From assembly GCA_964628065.1 (NCBI GenBank), contig CAZVLM010000004.1:1-47979 (forward strand): 47,979 nucleotides of DNA, in the 5' to 3' direction. The notes below the pieces were generated by a model. The model was not told the origin of the DNA, did no database searches, and worked only from the letters and a program-made list of their open reading frames with translations. Position 1 is the first letter of the stretch; the number at the start of each line of letters is the position of its first letter. Origin of the DNA: CAIXMG01 sp964628065. GTDB taxonomy: Bacteria > Patescibacteriota > Minisyncoccia > Phycocordibacterales > UBA1006. The translations under genes and the position numbers were made by a program. Shown one piece after another: positions 29,794-38,374 of this stretch.

Positions 29794-30354
29794 ATGAATA
29801 AAACAGCTATCATTTCAATTACTGGAATCGTCCTTGTCGTCGCAGGAATTGCTATTTGGCAAATTGTTAAAAAACCAGCGGTTACTGTAGTATCAAATAC
29901 GGAACCTTCAACAACTTCAGTTTCTACTGCAACTACACCATCTCCAACCAGCGGAAAGAAGATAGCTTTTTCTGAGTTTGTTAAAAAAGGCGGCTCTTAT
30001 GAATGTACGGTAGACCAATATATTGGAGGAAATTACTCTGTTAAAACAGAAGGAAAAGTATTTTTAAGTAATGGAAACATTAGAGGTGACTACTCAGTTA
30101 AAGCACAAGGAATGGATATTAAGGGATCAGTCATCGTCCGCGATGGATACGCTTACACCTGGTCATCGATGATGTCGCAGGGATACAAAGTTGCCGTAAA
30201 AGACACTGCGGGTACCGTAAACACGGGAAGTGCAGGAGCCTATAGCTGGAATGCTGATCAGATCGGAGATTACAACTGCATTGAGTGGAAAGCAGATGCT
30301 TCGAAATTTGTAGTGCCGACGTCGATTACATTTAAGGAGATTGTATCTCAGTAA
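29794..30354 (+). CDS. Membrane-anchored exported protein, 186 aa
   Basis: An N-terminal membrane anchor (IISITGIVLVVAGIAIWQIV) is followed by a Ser/Thr-rich linker (TEPSTTSVSTATTPSPTSG) and a beta-rich extracellular domain of about 125 residues (YECTVDQYIGGNYSVKTEGKVFLSNGNIRGDYSVKAQGMDIKGSVIVRDGYAYTWSS). A second cysteine occurs in DYNCIEWKAD, so the two may form a disulfide. The layout recurs in CPR envelope proteins, but I cannot assign a function. The -10 (TATAAT, 29780-29785) predicts a two-base leader. Confidence 0.75.
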   Translation: MNKTAIISITGIVLVVAGIAIWQIVKKPAVTVVSNTEPSTTSVSTATTPSPTSGKKIAFSEFVKKGGSYECTVDQYIGGNYSVKTEGKVFLSNGNIRGDYSVKAQGMDIKGSVIVRDGYAYTWSSMMSQGYKVAVKDTAGTVNTGSAGAYSWNADQIGDYNCIEWKADASKFVVPTSITFKEIVSQ

Positions 30355-30366
30355 AATTCTTACATT

Positions 30367-30406
30367 TAAAACCACCAATTCTATTTTTTAGAATTGGTGG
30401 TTTTAT
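30367..30406. terminator. Bidirectional terminator, 30354 and 30412 genes
   Basis: TAAAACCACCAATTCT pairs perfectly with AGAATTGGTGGTTTTA around an eight-base loop. Confidence 0.9.
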
Positions 30407-30411
30407 TTAAT

Positions 30412-30945
30412 TTAGCTAACAAAATCAATTTCAGATTTAGAGAATATCAACACAAAGGAATCAGTTATATCTTTATCTTCGCGATATTCAATGTTTCTTA
30501 CCATCTTTGCTATTTTTTCAAAATCTTCAGCGTGCTTTTCGAAGAATATTTTTCCTTCTTCATAATCTCCCGGTAGCAGAAATCTATCAACCCAATAATC
30601 GTCCTGTTCATCTTGTGCAACATTCTTGTTATCGAGAGGAAGATCAAAGGGAACCAGTACCGTTAAAATTACATCAAAAAGATAATCTAGCTGAGTAGTT
30701 TCTTCTTTAGGGTCAGTCAGTCCCAAGACAGTAGCCTGCGTTCCGGTTAGGAGCTGATCCAATGTGTCAAAAAAATCATCTGAACAAGCCGATTCAGTTT
30801 TTTCTCTTAAGAGGTTTAAGAAAGCTATTTCGTCCTCTTCGTAATGCTTTAAAATGTAATGAAACGTTTTATGTGCATCCAAGAGTGCACTATTAGACTC
30901 TGTAAATTTTTTAAGTAACCCGTCTATTGTTGATTCGTTGTGCAT
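30412..30945 (-). CDS. Acidic orphan protein, 177 aa
   Basis: I do not recognise this protein. It is acidic, helical and cytosolic (IDGLLKKFTESNSALLDAHKTFHYILKHYEEDEIAFLNLLREK). The centre contains DQLLTGTQATVLGLTDPKEETTQLDYLFDVIL, and the C-terminus IFFEKHAEDFEKIAKMVRNIEY. No metal or catalytic motif stands out. The promoter (TTGACA 31010-31005, 17 bases, TATGCT 30987-30982 on this strand) predicts a 30-base leader that is A-rich and lacks a Shine-Dalgarno sequence, as in the other orphan genes. Confidence 0.7.
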   Translation of the reverse strand: MHNESTIDGLLKKFTESNSALLDAHKTFHYILKHYEEDEIAFLNLLREKTESACSDDFFDTLDQLLTGTQATVLGLTDPKEETTQLDYLFDVILTVLVPFDLPLDNKNVAQDEQDDYWVDRFLLPGDYEEGKIFFEKHAEDFEKIAKMVRNIEYREDKDITDSFVLIFSKSEIDFVS

Positions 30946-30981
30946 TTTTTAAGTTTTAAGTTATCAATAGTTTTCCCGCCG

Positions 30982-31010
30982 AGCATACCTTTTGCTCGAT
31001 TATCTGTCAA
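30982..31010 (-). promoter_or_regulatory. Promoter of the 30412 gene
   Basis: TTGACA (31010-31005), 17 bases, TATGCT (30987-30982), read on the minus strand. Confidence 0.75.
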
Positions 31011-31052
31011 ACGCCTATACAAAAGGCTTTCAAAATGCTATGATTCCGTTTT

Positions 31053-32534
31053 ATGTCAAGAAATGAGGTCATTATCCGCTTTGACGGTGTAACGTACGAA
31101 TACAATGCAAACAAAACCATCCTTGAGGAGGTTTCTTTTGGTGTTCGCAAGGGATCAAAAATCACCATCATGGGACAAAACGGGGCAGGAAAGTCCACCT
31201 TGTTCGGACTTATTACCGGCCTGCACGAACCAACAGAAGGAGAAATCCACTTAAGCCGTGGAGCAACCATCGCTATTGCACGACAAGTAATTCCGCGAGC
31301 GGAACTTGATTTAACCGTGCGAGATTTTTTCCTTAAATGTTTTGACAAGCCTGTTTACGATATTGATCCGCGTATTGATGATGTCCTTGAAGTGGTAAAC
31401 CTTGTTGGGCACGAGGAAGTACACGACCGAATCATTCGATCATTCTCAGGTGGACAGCAGGCGCGACTTTTGTTGGCCTCAGCCTTAATTCAGAATCCTG
31501 ATATTCTTCTTCTTGATGAACCAACAAACAACCTCGATAAAGCGGGCATCGAACACTTAACAAAATTTTTGATCGGTTACCAAAAAACCGTAATCGTTAT
31601 TTCACATGATGCAGAATTCTTGAACGCGTTTTCAGACGGCGTACTTTACTTAGATATTTATACCAAGAAAGTTGAACAATATACTGGAAACTACAACGAC
31701 GTAGTCCAAGATATTAAAGCGCGAATGGAACGAGAAAATCGAAAAAATGCACTTTTAGCAAAAGAGATTCAAGCCAAAAAAGACCAGGCTAACGTGTTTG
31801 CCATGAAAGGAGGAAACCTTCGAGCGGTTGCAAAACGAATGCGAGACAAAGCAGAAGAGCTTGAGGAGCAAAAAGTAGAGCTTCGAAAAGAAGATAAACC
31901 AATTCGTGCGTTTACCATTCCATGTCAGCCAGATATTAATGGTGTCATTATCGACATCAGCGGTGTTTCCGTAATGACAAAAGGTAAGTTCAAAGTAAAG
32001 CCAGTCAATGTAAAACTTAAAAAGAAGCAGCACCTACTACTAAAGGGCCCAAATGGTATTGGAAAGTCTACACTTCTTGAAGCACTTGCAAGCGGGAAAA
32101 ATCCTGACGCGAAAATTCTTGAAGGTATTCGAGTAGGGTACTACCGACAAGATTTTTCTACACTTAACTTCGAAGACACTGTTTATGAAGCTCTTAAAAA
32201 AGTGGTGCTCGAGGTAGAAAAGAAGTTCGATGAAGAGCGAATGCGTGCCGTAGCGGCAAGCTTCCTTATTACTGGAGAATTCATGTATACCAAAATCGGC
32301 GTACTGTCAGAAGGACAAAAGGGATTGGTCGCATTTGCAAGTCTTGTACTTACTCGACCAGGATTACTCATTCTCGACGAGCCGACGAACCATATTAACT
32401 TCCGACATTTGCCAGTGATTGCCGCAGCGCTTGATCAATATGAAGGAGCAATGATCATGGTGAGTCACGTACCTGAATTCGTTTCTCAAATTAGAATTGA
32501 TGATACGCTCGACTTAGGCAAAGGATTAGAATAA
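31053..32534 (+). CDS. ABC-F family ATPase
   Basis: ABC-F proteins are soluble twin-ATPase factors that act on the ribosome. The 493 residues hold two nucleotide-binding domains: Walker A GQNGAGKST and GPNGIGKST, signatures FSGGQQARLLLASALIQNPDILLLDEPTNNLD and LSEGQKGLVAFASLVLTRPGLLILDEPTNHI. Between them is the charged helical linker (KARMERENRKNALLAKEIQAKKDQANVFAMKGG) typical of the class. The second signature is degenerate (LSEGQKG for LSGGE), as in some family members. No membrane domain is present. The extended -10 (TGC-TATGAT, 31039-31044) predicts a two-base leader. Confidence 0.95.
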   Translation: MSRNEVIIRFDGVTYEYNANKTILEEVSFGVRKGSKITIMGQNGAGKSTLFGLITGLHEPTEGEIHLSRGATIAIARQVIPRAELDLTVRDFFLKCFDKPVYDIDPRIDDVLEVVNLVGHEEVHDRIIRSFSGGQQARLLLASALIQNPDILLLDEPTNNLDKAGIEHLTKFLIGYQKTVIVISHDAEFLNAFSDGVLYLDIYTKKVEQYTGNYNDVVQDIKARMERENRKNALLAKEIQAKKDQANVFAMKGGNLRAVAKRMRDKAEELEEQKVELRKEDKPIRAFTIPCQPDINGVIIDISGVSVMTKGKFKVKPVNVKLKKKQHLLLKGPNGIGKSTLLEALASGKNPDAKILEGIRVGYYRQDFSTLNFEDTVYEALKKVVLEVEKKFDEERMRAVAASFLITGEFMYTKIGVLSEGQKGLVAFASLVLTRPGLLILDEPTNHINFRHLPVIAAALDQYEGAMIMVSHVPEFVSQIRIDDTLDLGKGLE

Positions 32535-32598
32535 AACTTTAACTTATGTTAGGTTTTTTCTTTGTATCAAAAAAATTATTTGGTATACTATTTGACAT

Positions 32599-34674
32599 AT
32601 GATTTACAAGAGACTGGCTATTTTTGCTGTGCTTCTTAGCATGGCGCTATTCGCACCTATCGCACATGCTGACGATCTTGCATTTGCAGGAAACAACAGC
32701 ATTATCAGTGTTACCAATGTCGCAAAGTCCGTAACAGGTCTTCAGATTACGGGAACTACTCCAACTTCAACTCCTGTTAGACTTCGCGTATCAAGCGGAA
32801 CCCTTACAATAACAACTACAACCGGCCTTACATTTTCAACTGGAACGAGCGGATCAACATTGGAATTCAGCGGATCGCTTGCAAATATTAATGCGGGGTT
32901 AGCATCGCTTACATATACCCGATCAGGAACAGGGACAGACACAATTGAAGCATCATTGGTAAATGCGGGCGAAGTTTTCTTTTCTGAAAATAATCACTTG
33001 TACCAGTATGTGGCATCAACTTTAGACTGGAATGGTGCATTAACTGCTGCAAGCAATCTTACTCGGTATGGTGCAACAGGATACCTTGCGACAATTACTT
33101 CACAACTTGAAAATGATTTCGTATCAGCACGTCTAGGGGGTGCAGGATGGATGGGTGCAAGTGACGCGGCTCAAGAAAACGACTGGAAATGGGTGACAGG
33201 ACCTGAATCAGGCACTTCGTTTTGGTCTGGAGGGATCGGGGGAAGTGTTGTTTCAGGACAATATGCAAACTGGAATACTAGTGAGCCAAACAACAGTGGC
33301 AGTAATGAAGACTGTGCACAGTTTCTTTCTGGAGGATCAGGTAAATGGAACGACTTACCATGTTCTGTAACTACACTGGCTGGGTATGTAGTCGAATTTG
33401 GTGCGCCCGGCGACATGCCAACAGTTGTTTCAAAAAATATTTCTGTAACAACTGTAAGTGGCCCCTTAGCTCCTACCGGTGCAACTATTGTGAACCCTAC
33501 AACAACAACGCTTGATATCCAGTGGACCAGTGGATCAGGATCGGAAACATTCTTTTTAATTGAACAATCAGAAGGCGACTGTTCAGGAGTATTTAGTCAG
33601 ATCGCAAGTATTGGTTCTTCAACAACTACTTTTACTGCAGCAAACTTGTCGCCTGAAACAGAATATTGTTTCAGAGTAAGATCAACTAACGGGTCGACCT
33701 ACTCTTCGTATTCAACAACAAGTTCTGATTTTACATTACCAAACACTCCGTTAAAGCCAACTATTTCAAACATAACCACTACTACGCTTGATATCGATAT
33801 TCCAACAGATGGAAACCCTTCCATTACTGCTGATGCTTCACTGTATTCAATACAAGAAGCCACGTTACTTTCATATGCCGATTATCCAAATGGAACACTA
33901 GTTGGAGTTGAAGGTTTTACAAGTTCGCCTGCTTGGAATGAAAGTACTGTAACAGGTCTTACACCAAACACGGCCTACTCATTCAGAACACGTATTTCAC
34001 AACGAAATAGCGCAGGAGGCTACACGTCTTACTCTCCAACGTCAGACGTAGTCTATACACTTGCATCTGTGCCAACAGGAATCACAATTACCGAAACTCT
34101 CCAGATTGCGGCAACACTTTCTTGGACAGGGAATGGTAGTAGTTATGTTGTGCGAAATGACACATTGGGTACAACTACTGCATCATCTGAAAACTCTGTA
34201 ACTATTTCAAACCTTTACTGCGGAAAAACATACGCATTCAGCATAAGTGCATTAAATGGTAATGGCATTCCTTCTGCTTATTCGGAAAGTATCTCAGTAA
34301 CTACTCTTGCGTGTCCTACAGGAGGGCTAAGTGGAGGATCGTTCATTCAAGTACCGCCTAAGGCTATTATTTCAACTCCAAAAATTTCAATTGAATCTCA
34401 TAACTCCTGTGCCACAAGCCAGATTCTTACCCAAGACCTTAAGGCTTTTTCACAAAACGGTCGTTATAGTAACTACACCAAGGCAATTGTCACTGAAGCA
34501 AAAGTTCTTCAAGAACATCTTAATCGTTTAGGATTCCAATCGGGTCCTGTAGATGGAATCATTGGACGGATTACAGATGGAGCCATTAAAAGACTTCAAG
34601 TCTACCTAGGCACAATCCCTGATGGATTTGTTGGACCAGTTACCAGAAATCTTCTTAATAACTCTTGCAAATAA
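32599..34674 (+). CDS. C-type lectin/FnIII/peptidoglycan-binding surface protein
   Basis: This is the largest gene here, 691 residues. The signal peptide ends at AHA-D. Beta-rich sequence follows (about 25-125). A C-type lectin-like domain covers about 130-275: NNHLYQYVASTLDWNGALTAASNLTRYGATGYLATITSQLENDFV, GWMGASDAAQENDWKWVTGPESG, then NWNTSEPNNSGSNEDCAQFLSG with the EPN sugar/calcium motif, and GKWNDLPC. Three fibronectin-type repeats follow, then a C-terminal peptidoglycan-binding domain (LQEHLNRLGFQSGPVDGIIGRITDGAIKRLQ). It is probably a wall-held adhesin. The -10 (TATACT, 32584-32589) predicts a three-base leader. Confidence 0.88.
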   Translation: MIYKRLAIFAVLLSMALFAPIAHADDLAFAGNNSIISVTNVAKSVTGLQITGTTPTSTPVRLRVSSGTLTITTTTGLTFSTGTSGSTLEFSGSLANINAGLASLTYTRSGTGTDTIEASLVNAGEVFFSENNHLYQYVASTLDWNGALTAASNLTRYGATGYLATITSQLENDFVSARLGGAGWMGASDAAQENDWKWVTGPESGTSFWSGGIGGSVVSGQYANWNTSEPNNSGSNEDCAQFLSGGSGKWNDLPCSVTTLAGYVVEFGAPGDMPTVVSKNISVTTVSGPLAPTGATIVNPTTTTLDIQWTSGSGSETFFLIEQSEGDCSGVFSQIASIGSSTTTFTAANLSPETEYCFRVRSTNGSTYSSYSTTSSDFTLPNTPLKPTISNITTTTLDIDIPTDGNPSITADASLYSIQEATLLSYADYPNGTLVGVEGFTSSPAWNESTVTGLTPNTAYSFRTRISQRNSAGGYTSYSPTSDVVYTLASVPTGITITETLQIAATLSWTGNGSSYVVRNDTLGTTTASSENSVTISNLYCGKTYAFSISALNGNGIPSAYSESISVTTLACPTGGLSGGSFIQVPPKAIISTPKISIESHNSCATSQILTQDLKAFSQNGRYSNYTKAIVTEAKVLQEHLNRLGFQSGPVDGIIGRITDGAIKRLQVYLGTIPDGFVGPVTRNLLNNSCK

Positions 34675-34679
34675 CTATG

Positions 34680-34703
34680 TAAAAGGGCTCTCGGGTCCTT
34701 TTT
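34680..34703 (+). terminator. Terminator of the lectin gene
   Basis: A short stem AAAAGGGC with GTCCTTTTT (G-T pairs), followed by Ts. Confidence 0.65.
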
Positions 34704-34719
34704 ATGCTATAACATAGAA

Positions 34720-35958
34720 ATGACTACCCATTACGACGTCATTGTCATCGGGGGCGGCGCATCAGGACTGATGGCCGCAGGTATTGCAGCGCGCGAAGGA
34801 AAGCGTGTCTTAGTACTTGAAAAAAATAAGAAAACTGGTGAAAAACTCCGCATTTCTGGCGGAGGGCGATGCAACATTACAAACGCAGAATCTGATCTTC
34901 ATAAATTTCTCTCAATGTATGGAAAAAATAACCAGTTTTTGTATTCGCCATTTTCGCAATTTTCGAATAATGATACGGTTACTTTTTTTGAAGAGTTAGG
35001 ATTGCCGCTTGTCACACAGGGATTGGGACGCATGTTTCCTCATACTGAAAAAGCTGTAGATGTTTGCAATACTCTTGAAAAATTTTTAAAAGAGCACGGG
35101 GTAGAAATACTTTTGAAGTCGGCGGTTACAAAAATTAACAGCGAGAATAATAAAATAATTTCTATTAGTTCTAATAATGAAATTTATACCGCTAACTCTT
35201 ATATCCTCGCCACTGGGGGACTTTCTCACCCAGAAACAGGATCGACCGGAGATGGATTTAAATGGCTTAGCGACTTGGGTCACACCGTAAACGAACCAAC
35301 CCCAAGTATTGTTCCCGTATCTGTTTCCGACGAATGGATTACTTCACTAGCTGGGAAAATGTTTGAAGATTCAAAAATTACCTTCTACTTGAATGGAAAG
35401 AAATCTTTTTCAAAAGAAGGAAGAATCCTTGCAACTCATTTCGGCTTGTCAGGTCCAACCATTTTAAATTCTGCAAAAGCCATTGGTGACATGCTCTACG
35501 AAGGGGAAGTGACCGCAAGCATTAACCTGTTTCCAGGACTCGATGCAGGCGCTGTGGATCGAAGAATTATAGAAGTATTTGATGCCCATAAAAATAAATC
35601 CTTCAAGAATGTTTTAAGCGAACTCGTGCCGCCAGGCATGGCATCAGGCATCCTTCCACTTATTAAGGATATTGAACCCGATATTAAGGTTCACAGCGTA
35701 TCCAAAGATGCTCGCAAGGCGCTAGGAACGCTTTTGATGGCACTTCCTGTGCATATTACTGACCTTATGGGATTTGATCGTGCTGTCATTGCAGATGGAG
35801 GTATTCCACTTGAGGAAATAGACACTAAAACTATGCGATCGAAAAAGATTGAGAATCTTTTTATTACCGGAGACCTACTCCACGTAAACCGACCATCTGG
35901 AGGTTATTCGCTTCAATTGTGTTGGACTACGGGGTATGTAGCAGGGAAGAATGCGTAA
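34720..35958 (+). CDS. HI0933/YhiN-type flavoprotein
   Basis: This is an NAD(P)/FAD-dependent oxidoreductase-like protein of 412 residues. The FAD-binding Rossmann start is DVIVIGGGASGLMAAGIAAREGKRVLVLEKNKKTGEKLRISGGGRCNITNA. Other family blocks are LYSPFSQFSNNDTVTFFEELGLPLVTQGLGRMFP, ATGGLSHPETGSTGDGFKWLSDLGH, THFGLSGPTILNSA and the C-terminal AVIADGGIPLEEID... LFITGDLLHVNRPSGGYSLQLCWTTGYVAG. Its substrate is not known in most species. The extended -10 (TGC-TATAAC, 34708-34713) puts the transcript start exactly on the ATG. Confidence 0.93.
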   Translation: MTTHYDVIVIGGGASGLMAAGIAAREGKRVLVLEKNKKTGEKLRISGGGRCNITNAESDLHKFLSMYGKNNQFLYSPFSQFSNNDTVTFFEELGLPLVTQGLGRMFPHTEKAVDVCNTLEKFLKEHGVEILLKSAVTKINSENNKIISISSNNEIYTANSYILATGGLSHPETGSTGDGFKWLSDLGHTVNEPTPSIVPVSVSDEWITSLAGKMFEDSKITFYLNGKKSFSKEGRILATHFGLSGPTILNSAKAIGDMLYEGEVTASINLFPGLDAGAVDRRIIEVFDAHKNKSFKNVLSELVPPGMASGILPLIKDIEPDIKVHSVSKDARKALGTLLMALPVHITDLMGFDRAVIADGGIPLEEIDTKTMRSKKIENLFITGDLLHVNRPSGGYSLQLCWTTGYVAGKNA

Positions 35959-35968
35959 TAGTATTCTT

Positions 35969-35997
35969 TTGACTTATTCAATATATTGTGCTATTGT
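35969..35997 (+). promoter_or_regulatory. Promoter of the 36021 gene
   Basis: TTGACT (35969-35974), 17 bases, TATTGT (35992-35997). Predicted leader of 17 bases (ending AACAAAACAATACACA), no Shine-Dalgarno. Confidence 0.7.
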
Positions 35998-36020
35998 GAA
36001 TAAGAACAAAACAATACACA

Positions 36021-36948
36021 ATGACTACATTAGAACAACTTCATCCATTTCTTTGTCGTTTTATTGAAACTAATAGTAATCAGCCAGATCATCTATTAGC
36101 ATTTATAACTAACCGGAACACGTTTCTTACTCATTTAGAAAAACTTGAAAGTCTACTAAAAAAGAAGAACGGGAACATGGAAATTATTTTTTCAGCTTTA
36201 AACCATAATGAATTTATAAGAAGTTATTTAAAAGATAACCGGCACCTAGCTTCTTTTTACCAGGGACAAATATGTTCTTTATTTATTGCAGGAGTAGCAA
36301 GGCAGATTCATTATGAGGTGCAAAGGCTCGGAAATAATCGAACCGTCCCTAAAAGAAACTTTAACCAACATTACTTATCTTTGGTTCCGATGTAATCAAC
36401 CTGTTAGTTATTCAGAATTTGAAAAAGAAGTTCTTATACAAGCTCGTTTGGTTCTTGGGCCTAGAGAATTATTAGATTCAATTAACGAGAAGTTTTTAAA
36501 GCTTTCGAATAAGCTTAGTTATAGAAGTGCCGCTCGGTATCATGTTGTAACTAAGGCTGTAAATTTATTGTACGAAAGCAAAAAGACGACCCCTATCGAT
36601 GAGATAGCATTGTTGCTTCTTGGAGCTGCAATGCAATTAAAATGGTGCAAGAAAACTTACCAGGAAAAGTCTTTCAAAAAACAACTTAGAAATCATAAAG
36701 AAGGCGCTTTCTGAAATAGACACCGCTTCGAGTAAGCCGCGTTCAGTTGTAGGNNNNNNNNNNNNNNNNNNNNNNNNNNNNNNNNNNNNNNNNNNNNNNN
36801 NNNNNNNNNNNNNNNNNNNNNNNNNNNNNNNNNNNNNNNNNNNNNNNNNNNNNAGAAGGCGCTTTCTGAAATAGACACCGCTTCGAGTAAGCCGCGTTCA
36901 GTTGTAGGAAAAGAACTGGTAGCTAAACTGAACTCTTTCTTTCATTAG
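36021..36948 (+). pseudogene. Orphan-family paralogue, two +1 shifts and a false gap
   Basis: This is a diverged copy of the gene at 37070. The frame from 36021 stops at 36395, a second frame carries on to 36714, and a third ends at 36948. Dropping one A from AAAA (36351-36354) and one from AAAAAA (36676-36681), plus the false gap and one 55-base copy, restores 256 residues, against 260 in the paralogue. Matching blocks are EFIRSYLKDNRHLASFYQG with LISNYVAHPEELALFYEG, and IALLLLGAAMQLKW with LAIRLMGTAVQLRW. It is either a recent pseudogene or a gene read by slippage. Promoter and terminator look intact. Confidence 0.75.
36754..36853. other. False assembly gap (100 N)
   Basis: Bases 36699-36753 and 36854-36908 are identical (55 bases), so the contigs overlap and no sequence is missing. 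Confidence 0.93.
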
Positions 36949-36969
36949 AATAATTTTACGTAATTATTA

Positions 36970-37001
36970 CACCCCCCTTGGTTTTTCCACGGGGGGATTT
37001 T
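36970..37001 (+). terminator. Terminator of the 36021 gene
   Basis: CCCCCC and GGGGGG form the outer stem with a small inner pairing (TGG/CCA), followed by ATTTTG. Confidence 0.8.
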
Positions 37002-37016
37002 GTTATAAAAGCTTAG

Positions 37017-37046
37017 TTGACTTCTTGTTTAAAATCATGGTAATTT
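37017..37046 (+). promoter_or_regulatory. Promoter of the 37070 gene
   Basis: TTGACT (37017-37022), 18 bases, TAATTT (37041-37046). The predicted leader (about 17 bases) reads AACTAAAACCGTACCC before the ATG. Confidence 0.6.
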
Positions 37047-37069
37047 GATTGGGAACTAAAACCGTACCC

Positions 37070-37852
37070 ATGACAAAACAAAGAAAAAATATCACTAAGG
37101 AGAATGCGGCGATAATGCTTATTTTCAGCGGACTTAAGAAAAAAAGTGTTCGACACTTCCTAACATCCGACGAGATAATGCTATCTCAGGTAGACATGCT
37201 TGGTAAAATACTTAAAGAACCGGATGATTCCACGTTTGCATTCTTAAAAACTATAGAGCATGCTGGGCTTATTAGTAATTATGTAGCTCACCCTGAGGAA
37301 CTGGCCTTATTCTATGAAGGGTGCGTAGATGCCATGAAAACTATTGTTCTTGTACGCGAAGTTTATGGCAACCTTCAAAAGAAAAGTATCAACCATTCAG
37401 GCGGGATTATAGCTTGCATAAGTATCTTAAAACACAAGATTGCAAAACAAGAAGCAGATGAAGTATTTATAAGTGTTATAAATACACTGTTTAAAGCGAG
37501 TACTAATTTGCAATCCTTTACTACAAAATTGCAGGATAAGTATTTGCATAAAAATCAGGGCTTTAACAAGTTTGCAAGAAAAGAAGCTGTTGAACGCCTT
37601 CTAAGCGAACTTAATAACCAGTCGCCACGTCGTCTTGCTATCAGACTTATGGGGACAGCTGTTCAACTCCGCTGGCCTAAGGCAGAACTTGATAGTGGAA
37701 AATTGGAAATCTTCATTACTCAAATTGAAGAAAACCTAGAAGATTTAAAAAGTGACAATCAAAGAATTTCTGGATCTATAGAAGATTTGACCAGTATTTT
37801 TGATGAAATTTTCAGCATGACATTTTTTGTTGAAAAAGAGAAAAAACGTTAA
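37070..37852 (+). CDS. Orphan-family protein, intact copy, 260 aa
   Basis: I do not recognise this helical cytosolic protein, the intact partner of the disrupted gene at 36021. Visible features: an N-terminal charged helix (KQRKNITKENAAIMLIFSGLKKK), FAFLKTIEHAGLISNYVAHPEELALFYEGCVDAMKTIVLVREVYGNLQ, then a C-terminal conserved block RLAIRLMGTAVQLRWPKAELDSGKLEIFITQIEENLEDL. The C-terminal part looks like a coiled coil. Both copies have the same promoter type, leader and terminator, so they come from duplication of a complete transcription unit. ATG 37070 is preferred over an in-frame start at 37049, which lies downstream of the -10 but leaves no leader. Confidence 0.75.
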   Translation: MTKQRKNITKENAAIMLIFSGLKKKSVRHFLTSDEIMLSQVDMLGKILKEPDDSTFAFLKTIEHAGLISNYVAHPEELALFYEGCVDAMKTIVLVREVYGNLQKKSINHSGGIIACISILKHKIAKQEADEVFISVINTLFKASTNLQSFTTKLQDKYLHKNQGFNKFARKEAVERLLSELNNQSPRRLAIRLMGTAVQLRWPKAELDSGKLEIFITQIEENLEDLKSDNQRISGSIEDLTSIFDEIFSMTFFVEKEKKR

Positions 37853-37858
37853 AATTAC

Positions 37859-37891
37859 AAAACCCCTCTTGCAATCGCAAGGGGGATTTTT
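37859..37891 (+). terminator. Terminator of the 37070 gene
   Basis: ACCCCTCTTGC pairs with GCAAGGGGGAT around AATC, followed by Ts. Confidence 0.85.
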
Positions 37892-37908
37892 GATGCTATA
37901 ATTTATAA

Positions 37909-38298
37909 ATGTTCAAAATTTTCTTTAGGCGAATAAGGAGAAAAAGAATAACAAACAAGGGAAGTAGCAAGTCTTATTTATTACATAAGGAAGCGGCCAG
38001 GAAACTCGTCCACGATCGGCTTGACCACTTTAATCGTCATTACAACTTAGAATATTTCAGGGTTTCTATTAAGAACACTAAAACAAAATGGGGGAGTTGC
38101 TCCTCAAAGAAAAACCTTAACTTTAGCTATCGCATCGTATTCCTAAGACCAGAATTACAGGATTATTTAATAGTGCATGAATTATGCCATCTAGCAGAAA
38201 TGAACCACGGAGAGGGATTTTGGAGTCTCGTAGAAGAAACAATCCCGCAGGTAAAGAAGTTTCATAAGGAATTGCGAACTATTCATATTTCAGAATAA
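37909..38298 (+). CDS. YgjP-like zinc metalloprotease
   Basis: This 129-residue protein has the YgjP/DUF45 (SprT-like) signature: zinc motif HELCHLAEMNHGEGFW, giving His90, Glu91, His94 and His100, with the upstream conserved TKTKWGSCSSKKNLNFSYRIVFLRPELQDYLIVHE. The family is usually about 230 residues; this one keeps only the catalytic half. Function is unclear, with suggested ties to protein quality control. The extended -10 (TGC-TATAAT, 37897-37902) puts the transcript start exactly on the ATG. Confidence 0.92.
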   Translation: MFKIFFRRIRRKRITNKGSSKSYLLHKEAARKLVHDRLDHFNRHYNLEYFRVSIKNTKTKWGSCSSKKNLNFSYRIVFLRPELQDYLIVHELCHLAEMNHGEGFWSLVEETIPQVKKFHKELRTIHISE

Positions 38299-38305
38299 TA
38301 GAAAT

Positions 38306-38333
38306 TTGACTTATATATAAAAGTAAGTATAAT
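38306..38333 (+). promoter_or_regulatory. Promoter of the 38375 gene
   Basis: TTGACT (38306-38311), 16 bases, TATAAT (38328-38333). The predicted 35-base leader (ACTTAAACTAAATACG before the ATG) is without a Shine-Dalgarno sequence. Confidence 0.8.
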
Positions 38334-38374
38334 AAGTACGACATCAACTATTTGCACACTTAAACTAAATACGA

